Source: Charina bottae (taxonomy: Eukaryota; Chordata; Lepidosauria; Squamata; Charinaidae). Taken from it: a stretch of 64,000 nt of DNA. Shown here piece after piece: positions 54,929 to 64,000 of the stretch; within the stretch, counting starts at the first letter, position 1, and each line of letters opens with the position of its first letter. The stretch is from positions 34,397,429 through 34,461,428 of the forward strand of contig JALMGJ010000004.1 of the NCBI GenBank assembly GCA_023362775.1, in the 5' to 3' direction. Under the pieces are notes generated by a model, which was given only the letters and a program-made list of their open reading frames with translations, had not been told where the DNA came from and searched no databases. The position numbers were made by a program, and so were the translations under genes.

Positions 54929-56149
54929 ATGGACCCGATCGGGTTCCAAAAGGAGCTGGGGGTTATACCCGAAGATCTGCTGCATGGTCCAGCAGAGGTC
55001 CTGGCCGCAGCCTGGAATAGGGAGGTGGCCAGGGCCTTGGACAGGACCGCGCCGATGCGACCTCTCCAACCCCATTCTCTCTTACCACATCTGACCCGAC
55101 ACTCCCCATGGTTCACTGAGTGGTTAAGGGTTTTGAAGAGGGTTAAGAGACACCTAGAGCGCCGCTGTAGAAAAACAAAGACCGAATCTGAACGAACACA
55201 AGCTAGAGCCGCTGTTAAGGCCTACCTTGTGGCGGTAAGAGTGGCAAAATGTCAATATTTCTCCACTCTTATTGCATCTGCAGAAGGCTGCCCGACGGCC
55301 CTGTTTAAGATTACTCGATCCCTCTTAAGTAAAGTGGAGTCAGTGACCCACTTGCACGGCCATGTGGAGGAGTTTTATGAGCATCTGCGGGATAAAATCG
55401 CTCAGATTCGTTCCAAGTTGGACTCTAGACGTGAAGCACAGTCTGGGGAGATGCCGAGGGAACGTCCTTACCCTGTTATCTGGGAACAGTTTTATCCTGT
55501 TGGACCTAAGGAAGTGTACAGGATCCTCTGGATTGTAAAGGCCACCACATGTAATCTAGACCCATGCCCTTCCTGGCTGGTACAGGCAGCCCGGGAGGTG
55601 ACATGTGGTTGGGTCCTGGCGATGGATAATACTTCCTTAGGGGAGGGAGTGTTTCCAGCTGCTTTCAAGAAGACGCTGGTGCACCCCCTACTCAAGAAAC
55701 CATAGCTGGACCCTACTGTATTGGACACTTTTCGTCCGGTCTCCCACCTCCCCTTTTTGGGGAAGGTGGTTGAGAAAGTGGTGGCGTTGCAACTCCAGAG
55801 GATTCTGGATGAAACGGATTATCTGGACCCCTTCCAGTCATGTTTCAGGCCGGGATATGGGGTGGAAACTGCATTGGTCGCACTTACGGATGATCTCTGG
55901 CGGGAGCGGGATGGAAGGAGTGCATCCATCCTGGCTCTCCTTGACCTCTCAGCGGCTTTCAATACCATCGACCATGGTATCCTTTTGGGACGGCTCAGGG
56001 AGTTGGGGGTAGGTGGTGTAGTTTTGCACTGGTTCACCTCCTTCCTCCAGGGCCGGTCCCAATCGGTGGTAATAGGAGATTAGAGATCCGACCCTCGCAC
56101 CCTCTTCTGTGGGGTGCCACAGGGTTCGGTTCTCTCCCCTCTCCTATTT
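54929..56149 (+). pseudogene. L2 linker and first half of reverse transcriptase
   Basis: 54929-55705 encodes the linker (HSPWFTEWLRVLKR, SAEGCPTALFKITRSLL) and reaches DPCPSWLVQAARE and LVHPLLKKP, ending in TAG. It continues in frame at 55721 with FRPVSHLPFLGKVVEKVV, GVETALVALTDDLW and LLDLSAAFNTIDHGI, which has a catalytic Asp. A second TAG at 56081-56083 is followed in frame by GVPQGSVLSPLLFN. Confidence 0.9.
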
Positions 56150-56158
56150 AATATCTAA

Positions 56159-57094
56159 ATGAAACCACTGGGTGAGATCATCCGCCACCATGGGATGAGG
56201 TATCATCAATATGCTGATGATACACAATTATATATCTCCATCCCGAGTGAAGTAAGTGATGCGGTGGCTGCCCTTTCTCAGTGCCTGGGGGCTGTGGGGG
56301 TCTGGATGGGGAACAACAAGCTTCAGCTGAACCCTGGTAAGACTGAGTGGCTGTGGATTGATGGCTCCTCTGGATCCGGGAAGTTATCATCTCTAGTTCT
56401 GGATGGGGTTGCACTACCCCATTCAGACTCAGTGCGGAATCTGGGGGTCCTTCTGGACTCACGACTCCTGCTTGAAGAGCAGGTGGCAGTCGTGGCCAGA
56501 AGGGCCTTTGCGCAACTTCATGTTGTGTGCCAGTTACGCCCTTTCCTGGATCAGGATGCCCTCCGTACAGCCACTCATGCCCTGGTCATCTCCCATATAG
56601 ACTACTGCAACATGCTCTACATGGGGCTACCTCTGAAGAGTATCCGGAAGCTTCAACTGGTCCAGAATGCAGCTGCGTGTGCAGTTATTGGTACCCCAAG
56701 ATCGGCACATGTGACACCTCTGCTGCCCCGGCTGCACTGGGTGCCAGTATGCTTCCAGGTCAAATTCAAGATGTTGGTTATTACCTTTAAAGCCCTTCAT
56801 GGCATGGGAACAGGCTACCTGAGGGACCGTCTCATCCCCATAACATCGAACCATCCCACTCGGTCTTGCAGAGAGGGCATGCTGCGGACCCCGTCGGTAA
56901 GGGAATTCCACTTGGCGGGGTCCAGGAGGCGGGCCTTCTCTGAAGTGGCACCCACCCTTTGGAACAATCTACCCCTGGAAGTGAGGCAGGCCCCATCACT
57001 CCTGGCCTTCAAGAAGAACTTAAAGACCTGGTTCTGCCACCTTGCCTGGGATGGGAACGGGAACAGCTCTTCCTGGGGATGGCTGGTCCCATAG
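56159..57094 (+). pseudogene. L2 reverse transcriptase catalytic end and C-terminus
   Basis: Starts after a TAA at about 56156 that interrupts the LFNI-MKPLG block. It contains HQYADDTQLYIS (catalytic Asp pair), LQLNPGKTEWLW, VRNLGVLLDSRLL, HYCN-type IDYCNMLYMGLP, HWVPVCFQVKFKMLV, YLRDRLIPI and CREGMLRTPS, ending SSSWGWLVP and a stop. 311 codons open. Confidence 0.9.
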
Positions 57095-57251
57095 AGCCCT
57101 TTTAAATACAAGCTTATCGCCTCCTGGATTTTATATTTAATTTACTTGTATTTATATGATTGTTGTATGTACTATCTTTATCTATTTTAATTGTCTTTTT
57201 GTAAATTGTCCAGAGTCCCCTTCGGGGGAGATGGGGCGGTGATAGAAATCG

Positions 57252-57303
57252 GAAGGAAGGAAGGAAGGAAGGAAGGAAGGAAGGAAGGAAGGAAGGAAGG
57301 AAG
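57252..57303. repeat. (GGAA)n tail microsatellite
   Basis: Thirteen GGAA units directly at the L2 3' end, so probably the expanded L2 tail. Confidence 0.95.
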
Positions 57304-57309
57304 AATACA

Positions 57310-58450
57310 AATGAGAATTTGATTGTTAGAGGATGGTCAATTTGGTCAGTTAAGAACAGCCCTATCTTTAAATCAGTGCTTAGATCAACATTAATAAAGG
57401 TAAAACCTGTAATCTTGTAAGTTTTAAATCCCATGATATTACAGATGTACAGTACTTACATCTTGAAGTTTCGCAATTCTGACACCCACAGTACGATTTT
57501 CATATCTGAATACTCAATGCTGAAACAGAGACCAGAAACTACATGTCTATTCTTTGCATAAATAACTGGCAATCTAACAAAAGGTAAAAGGACATAAAGC
57601 AGTTGTTCAATGTATAAACCAGAAGAAATGGCTTTCCATTCAATTTAATGTACTTTCTTTTTTCACAAAGATCTACCACTAACTAGGCACTGCTACATCA
57701 GTAGGTACTTAGGTAGATAGAGAGCTTACTGACACAAAGGCATGGAGGCTTACAATTTTAGCTAACTTTCTAGGAAACTTTAACTTTCCTTTTAGTTAGC
57801 ACCTAAAAGTTTCTTCCAGCATTCATCACATCTGATTAATTTATAATACCGCTAAAAGAAGACAATTTGTTGATAAATTGTTCTTTTAAAAAAATGGAAA
57901 AGTGCACAAATAATGGGAACATATTAAAGATAAAGATTTTAAAATTAACTAACATTTTCAGGTTACTAGTCCGATCTGTAGAGGTCATCTTCGGAGATGA
58001 AGCCATGTCAGGCTCAGACTGTTCTCATCCCCATCTCTCAGTAGCCAGAAATTATCTATCAAAATTCCAGCAGTATCCATTAAAATCTGTAGAGTTATCA
58101 TTTGTAAAACTTAAGAATTTGAAAGCCTACACAAAACATTGATCATGAATTGGCTTAGTAAATTGTTAGCTCAGTATGGATTTTGGAGATTTCCTTGTTG
58201 CCTTCGCTGTTATCTTTTTTATGATATGTGATTTAACAGTTCAACAGCAAGCATAATGGAGGAGACACTAGAGACAGAAGAGGGCAAGAAAACTATAAGA
58301 CATTTAATTAATATCTCTTCGTTGATTCAAAGCATTCTCAAATATAATATTAAACAGAAGGTCAAGTCTTGCTGAAGAAAACTAAGAACACTGCAAAAAT
58401 AATTCCAGTCTAACTAATTCTATCATGATCTTTTGTGTCAAACAAGCAAA
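57310..58450. other. Unassigned non-coding DNA
   Basis: Nothing recognised. Confidence 0.45.
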
Positions 58451-58452
58451 TT

Positions 58453-58527
58453 ATGTACGCCATCCAGAGTCACTAAGTGAGATGGGCGGCTAAAAAAAGG
58501 TGATATAAATAAATAAATAAATAAAAT
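58453..58527 (+). mobile_element. L2-type 3'-tail remnant
   Basis: TACGCCATCCAGAGTCACTA, GAGATGGGCGGC and a TAAA-unit tail match the L2 3' end. Coding part absent. Confidence 0.65.
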
Positions 58528-58529
58528 TG

Positions 58530-60425
58530 ACTGGGTGAGTTGATAAAACACTGTTAATATGGAATTTAAAAAGTCCCTCACTAACAATTTCCAAGCAAAC
58601 TCAGGAGTCCTCTCATAAATTGGTAAAATAGCAGGAAGAAGAGAAATAAACTCAGTTTTTCTTTGCTGTGTCCATCCATTAATATTATGTTGGTTTTATT
58701 TGTTTTAATCTGTCACTTTCTGTATTTTTCCACAAGAACAATTTGGATGTTATTAGATAGAATATAATTTAAATGATGATGTAAAGTTATTTGAGTGTTT
58801 TTCCTAAAAAATGAAATGTAGGATATAAATACTCTTAATAAGCAACAATAAAAATATTTACAACTTTTTCTTTTAAATTGTCATTTTACCAGATATAGAC
58901 GTAACAGACGTTGTATGGACCTAACCAATTTTCCAATCCATTTGCTTAATTACATCATTACTCAGAAGACCAAAATTGATGCAAGTTAATAATTTGCATA
59001 ATGGTGTCATGACATAATATAGATTGCTGTGGGTGACATACTCTTCCATTTAACAGACTTTTGTGAATAACGGACAATCCTTTCCCCAATGAATCTGTGA
59101 AAATGAGATTTCACTGTGTATGTATGTGTAACTGATATGTATGTATGATATGTATGTATGTCACATTTCATTTTTCTCATAATATGGCTTCTAATTTTGA
59201 AAATGTATGCTAAATTGCAGAATCCTATTCCCCAGTAGTCTTCAAGAAAATGTAGGCTAAAAGCTAAGTGTTTAGGATGCTATAGAATCATTATTGTTGG
59301 TTTGTTTTTTTGGTTTTAAGAAACCAAACCTCTTCGGAATTTTGACAGGTCTTTTTTCCCCCAAAAAAGCTGGCCACACCATTTATTTTCCTGTTCTTTG
59401 AAATGTTTGCTATTTGAATACAAACTATACTCTTACTACTTTTGTCACTTGCTCCTCCTTCTGTAGCTCCACTGAAAAAGAAAAGAGCAGTGAAACGTGT
59501 AAAAGTTCTTCATTGCAGGAGTAATGAATATTGCATAACTATTTTGTATTTGGCTTCAGCTTTTCAGCCTCCAGGGAATTTGTGCCTAGAATACTAATTG
59601 CTTTTCCTACATTAAGGCTATTCCTTACCCCTGAACAGAAAGCTCTGAAAGTAGTTTTGATATCCCTGATGTCATGTGTATTTCTCTCACACAGTGCTTG
59701 AGAATCTAAACAGGTCCCTGTGCAATACAGCCTTGTCCATCTATTCCAGAATTCTGCTTCCAGTGATGGTCCGTCAGATGTCTGTAGGAATTTCACTAAC
59801 AGAACATGAGATTCTGACAGACTGAAGTCCTACATATCTGGAGGGCAACAATCCAAGGATGGCTTGGGCTATGACTAATATGGGGAGGGCACAGACCAGC
59901 AATATTAGAAATAAGACTGAAACGCGAGAATTCTCAAAATATAGCGCAGGTGCCCTCAACATCCAAGGCTGAGAGATGGGTAACAAAAAAACGCATTACC
60001 ATTAAGGGCAGTAGAAACAGCTGCAGGGTTAAAACCTTGGAACTGATGTAACTATGGTTAGATTCCTAGAATTTTTCAGTCACTGATCTTTGTTCTAAAA
60101 GCTTTGTTCTAAAAGCTTCTTTTGCATCTGCAATAACTAATCTAAGCCTCATCCTTGAATCTTCTGCTGTTAAGCTCTTGAGAGCTTGCATTCCTAGCAA
60201 GATTTATTGCCATGCCCAAGGTGAACCCATGACAGCATTTCCTGTTCCTTAATCCTATCATCTAGTCAACATTTGCCTTTATATATAAAAATTATTAGAC
60301 ATTTTCCCCTTGGATTTATCGCTTCTTAAAACTATCTATATTCAATTCATGTATATCTAGAGATAGCTCATTTCCATTCTATCCAATACTTTTGTCTTTC
60401 TGTCTTTTATTAAGAAACAGTAAGC
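58530..60425. other. Unassigned non-coding DNA
   Basis: AT-rich; nothing recognised apart from TATG/TATGTATG units near 59118-59160. Confidence 0.45.
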
Positions 60426-60427
60426 TA

Positions 60428-61360
60428 TAGGGCTTCCGGTGGGGAATGGAGGAGTGAACAGCTGTACCCGCAGGCTAAGCGGTCGGAGCTGACAATGCGA
60501 CAACTTTTTCCGGGCTCAGGCAGGTTTTCCTGAAGCCCAGAAACATTCTCCGGATAAAGGAGAATGCCTGGAATCATCCCATTTGTCCTCCAGATGGCTG
60601 CTTGTAGCCAGAAGATGGCAAACAGCATTTCACATTCGACTGGTAAGAGCTTTTAGCTGGGAAGCGGGGCCATCATCATTTTCCAAGCCGCGCTGTAGCC
60701 TTAAAGGGACACTAAGACCGGCCACCCCATTTCTAAATCACCAAATTTATTATTATTTTTAAGTATGCGTACCCTAAGACGGGGTCTCCAACCTTTTTGG
60801 CGTCAGGGACCAGTTTCAAAAGATGATTTTTCCGCAGACCGGGGGGCAGGGTTTCTGGGATTTCCGTGGACCAGGGGAGTGGGGTTTCCGGGATTTCCAA
60901 GGACCGGGGGCAGGGTTTGCGGGCGGAAGCCAATCGCGTTCACCGGGGGTGGGGTTTGTGGGCGGGAGCCAATTTATGTGCTTTTCAACTTGTTTTTTAT
61001 TATAGTAGACAGAAATGTATAGAATAGTAGTAGGAATGGAATAATTAAATATGTGTTATCTTTTGGGGAGAAAAGTTGTTTAGGAGGTCTATATGATTTT
61101 TTTTTTAATATAAGGGGGACAAGTATTTAGTGACTAAAGTAGAATGACATAGAAATAATGTGGTTTTGGTTTAATATAGAGTAAGCGATTATGGAAATTT
61201 TTGTATATCCTTGCTGTTAAAAAGTCGGAAGCCACATCTTTTTGTAATTTTGAAAAAAAAATTCTCTTGTGTTTTCACACCTTTTTAGTTTCTTTTTCTT
61301 TTTTGTAGTTTTTTGTTTCTTCGTGGCTTTTATCTTTGTCTTGAAACTTAATAAAATTTT
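60428..61360 (+). mobile_element. L1 remnant: 5' UTR joined to 3' UTR
   Basis: Begins with a squamate L1-like 5' end (GGGCTTCCGGTGGGGAATGG, CGCAGGCTAAGCGGTCGGAG). It ends with an L1-like 3' UTR (TTTTTGTAATTTTGAAAAAA, then CTTGAAACTTAATAAAATTTT with a polyadenylation signal). Both ORFs are missing. A hAT-like insertion lies between. Assignment rests on resemblance to the following L1. Confidence 0.6.
60780..60975 (+). mobile_element. hAT-like fragment with GC-rich repeats
   Basis: GGGGTCTCCAACCTTTTTGG followed by GGGACCAG resembles the CAGGGGTCTCCAACC end of hAT elements. It is followed by three GGGGCAGGGTTT/GGGGTGGGGTTTG units that include GGGCGGGAGCCAATT. That last unit is also found in the hAT element at 32860-32960. 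The right end is unclear. Confidence 0.5.
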
Positions 61361-62894
61361 GGGAGATCGCTTCCGGGTGCTGAAGATGTCGGTGCGCTGA
61401 ACTGAGCGCTCCTGTCTCGGCTCCGCGGTTTGCCTGCCTGCAGCGGTTTTTAAAGAGTCAAAACCGCTGAAATCTCCCCTTTGAAGAAAAGGGGATCAGA
61501 AGATAGACCACAAGGGTCGCTGGAATCGCCGCTCTTTCCCAATTCCCATTTTTCCACCACGGGAAAAAGGAAATTGAAGCGGCGAAAGCAACTGGAGGAA
61601 CCATCTATTGCTCTGCAGGAAACCACGAAATCTTTTCAGATAAGTAGCACCTAAATTCAGCACTTTTAGTCACTGATTTATATTTGTGTTTATTTTAACT
61701 TTACTTATTATCTGCTAAGATCCTTCTATGGACATGATTGATATTGCTGGTGCTTGTGTAACTTTCTTGCTAAGAAGACTTGAGAAAATGGTGGGAGTTT
61801 AAAGAATAATGACTTTACTCGGAGCTAAGTGATACTGAGTGACATTGACTATTGACGAATGGCTTATCTACCTATGTGGTATTAATCTATTTTCCTCTCT
61901 GGATTTTGAATTCAAACGGATTAATGCTCTTTTATTTTATTTTTCTTCTGTTTCTCATCTTGAGATGGCATTTTTTCTCTTTTTTTTCCTGTAATGTGTT
62001 TGGATATTATTTGGATTATAAAGGGTATTTTTGGAGTTCCTTTGTTTTGAACAGTTCTTGGAATTTCCTTATTATATGGGATTTTAATAGACCTTTTTGT
62101 TACATTTCATCTTGGAGAGTAAAGACATTTATTAATCTGTTTTCCTCTTTGGACTTTGGACTTTGAATTTAAATGGATTAAAGGTCTGCCTTTTATTTTT
62201 ATTTTATTTTCACTTTGAGATTGCATTTTTTTCTTTTTTTCTTCCTGTAAAGTATCTGGATATCACTTGGATTATAAAGGGCATTTTCTTTAAGTTCTTT
62301 TGCTTTGAATATCTTTGGAATTTTTTTCTATATGGGACTTTAATAGATTTCTTTATTACATTTTATTTTGGAGAATAAAGACATTCAGAGTTGAAGTTCT
62401 TTTTCCCCCCTTTCTTTTTTTTTCTCTCTCCTTCTTTGGATTTGTGATTATAAGCTTGCCTGAGAACTGGATTGTTATTCTATTTTTAAAGATATTTTGA
62501 CTACAGCTAAAGGAACATCTGCTGTATCCTTATCTTTTATTTTTTGTATGGGAGAACTGTTGATTTTATTAAAGTACATTCTGCCTTCTTTTTATGTAAC
62601 AACTACTAAGAAAAGGCAGTATTATTTTTATTTTTTATTCTTCATTTTTTATTGTATATTAATTTTTTTTCTTCCCCTTTTTTCTTTTGAATTTTTAATA
62701 ACTTTTATCCCTCCTCCCTCCCTCCCTTTTCTTTTTTTTACTGTTTATAGTTGTTTTCTTTTGTCTTCTGTTATTTTTCTTTTCTCTTTATAGGAATACT
62801 ACATACAACCTGGTTACTGTGGCTGCAAGAGTGAAGAGGGGTAGAGATAAGGAAAAGGAGTCCGGCTGCACCTTCAGAAGTACCAACATCAGAC

Positions 62895-63449
62895 ATGGAA
62901 AAAATATTGGATGCGATTATAGCACTGAACAAAAAAATGGATGATTCAACTATTGCCTTGGAGAAAAAGATGGATGATTTAACTGCTACTTTGGAGAAAA
63001 AGATGGATTACTTAATTGCCTCTTTAGATATAAAAATGGACAAAAAAATGGACAATCTTCTAGGCCAACAAGTAGAGACACAAGGACAGGTTAAGAAATT
63101 AGAGATTAAATCAGATTCCATTACTAAAGATATGGAATATAAATTAGATGCTATTGCATTAGCAGAAATGAGAGAAAAAGAATTCATTTTGAGATTGAGA
63201 GGAGTTCCAGAAAAATTAGATGAGAACATGAGAAAATATATAGTTGGTGCTTTAGCTCAATATTTAGAGATAGAAGAAGACATGGACTCTGAGATAGATA
63301 AAATCTTCAGAGTTAACTCACGTTACGTTAGAGAGAAGAAAGTGCCAAGAGATATATTGATATATTTTGTGAGGAAAGTTACAAAAGAGCAAAATCTGAA
63401 GAAACATTATAGTGATAGATTAAAAATAGCAGGGTTGGGTATAACTTAA
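62895..63449 (+). pseudogene. L1 ORF1, N-terminal 184 residues
   Basis: ORF1p is the L1 RNA-binding protein (family knowledge). Residues 1-95 form a coiled coil built on repeats of KKMDD and EKKMDDLTATLEKKMD. Residues about 96-180 start the RRM: FILRLRGVPEKLDE, and VPRDILIYFVRKVTKEQ. The C-terminal domain is missing after GLGIT and a stop. The in-frame EVPTSD upstream of the Met is also characteristic, so the true start may have been further 5' before a frameshift. Confidence 0.85.
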
Positions 63450-63535
63450 AAGATTCAAACCAGAATTTTTTCTTTTTTTATCTGGAATTTGGGATGTACA
63501 AATAGAAAAACTTTCTTTTTAGAATAATACAATAT

Positions 63536-63760
63536 ATGATTACGGCAGTAAGACTTTTATATGCACAAAACTGGAAAAACCAAAGTGTACCAACAATACA
63601 GGAATGGATGTTGAAATTATTAGAGATGGCAGAAAATGATAAATTGACTTGCTTATTAGAGGACGGTTCAAATTGTTACTTTCTTAAAGAGTGGAAACCT
63701 TTGATGGACTATTTGCAAAAAGCAGGAGGAGTAAAGCTAATATGGGGTTTTGATGATTAG
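63536..63760 (+). pseudogene. L1 ORF2 C-terminal end
   Basis: ITAVRLLYAQNWKN then VPTIQEWMLKLLEMAENDKL and LLEDG correspond to the last part of squamate L1 ORF2. The catalytic domains are not present between ORF1 and this piece. Confidence 0.75.
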
Positions 63761-64000
63761 ATTATATATAAATAGTATATGATAGACAAGAAAAATATAT
63801 GAATGTTATATGAATAACCAGCATGTAAAAACAAACTATCTATTTTATTCTTATGACCATAGATGGATCGGAGGTTATCCAATTTCTATGTTTGTCTTTT
63901 TCTTTTTTTTTCTTTACTGCACTTTTCTTTTCTTTTTAATTTGTATTTCTATTTCCGTTTCATTCTTAACTTTTAGCTTTGTATATTTAAAAATCTAATA

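Larger units (their letters stand above)
54190..57305 (+). mobile_element. L2-clade LINE, almost full length, broken
   Basis: Contains an APE-type endonuclease, reverse transcriptase and C-terminal region in order, then a 3' UTR with the L2 end (GTCCAGAGTCCCCTTCGG, GATGGGGCGGTGATAGAAAT) and a GGAA-unit tail. At least one frameshift in the endonuclease region and three in-frame stops interrupt the coding region. The 5' start is approximate. Confidence 0.92.
61361..64000 (+). mobile_element. L1 LINE, internally deleted, running off the window
   Basis: 5' UTR-like GATCGCTTCCGGGTGCTGAAG at 61367, a T-rich region with two similar blocks (61900-62160 and 62160-62390: GGATTATAAAGGG and ATATGGGA then TTTAATAGA), ORF1 (62895-63449), then directly the C-terminal end of ORF2 (63536-63760) and AT-rich 3' UTR. 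Endonuclease and reverse transcriptase are deleted. Confidence 0.8.

Overview
The window is animal nuclear DNA made almost entirely of interspersed repeats, and its repeat spectrum points to a squamate reptile (lizard or snake). The diagnostic combination is a long Bov-B (RTE) LINE, tRNA-derived SINEs of the SauriaSINE/Squam type, L2-clade LINEs with a coding capacity typical of squamates, a squamate-type L1, a 5S-rRNA-like SINE fragment and a chromodomain Ty3/Gypsy element. I could not find a convincing exon of a host protein-coding gene. The species was not determined.

Layout. 1-7.3 kb: old L2 fragments and two TA-flanked Tc1/mariner-type MITEs. 7.3-13.4 kb: a 92-base stem-loop with a hammerhead-ribozyme-like core, a hAT MITE, a 3' L2 fragment, a SINE with perfect target-site duplication (TSD), a perfect 250-bp palindrome and a 28-bp minisatellite carrying inverted CCAAT motifs. 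13.9-25.4 kb: two 5'-truncated Bov-B-like copies of one subfamily, a hAT MITE, a 5S-like SINE fragment and LTR-like repeats. 25.4-35.2 kb: more hAT MITEs (five copies of one family in the window, all with 8-bp TSDs), a third Tc1-type MITE, SINEs inside SINEs, and a 409-bp tandem duplication whose second copy is split by a 1267-bp foldback-rich hAT element. 36.5-40.4 kb: a 143-bp perfect direct repeat and a nearly complete Bov-B with a 931-codon uninterrupted ORF. 43-51.2 kb: an old RTE-like LINE that received a SINE, a hammerhead-like inverted repeat and a 5.8-kb chromodomain Gypsy element. 52.8-57.3 kb: two SINEs and an almost full-length but broken L2. 60.4-64 kb: two internally deleted L1 elements head to tail; the second runs off the window.

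How the parts relate: the LINEs (Bov-B, L2, L1) supply reverse transcriptase in cis and, by family knowledge, in trans to the SINEs whose tails match theirs. The hAT and Tc1-type MITEs lack transposase and depend on enzymes encoded elsewhere. Nested insertions give a relative chronology: RTE-like LINE remnant oldest, then SINE/palindrome, then Gypsy (its two LTRs differ at about 6 of 465 positions by eye). The most unusual items are the hammerhead-like structures, the perfect 250-bp palindrome, the hAT MITE that contains a copy of neighbouring DNA, and the Z-DNA-prone foldback interior of the large hAT element.
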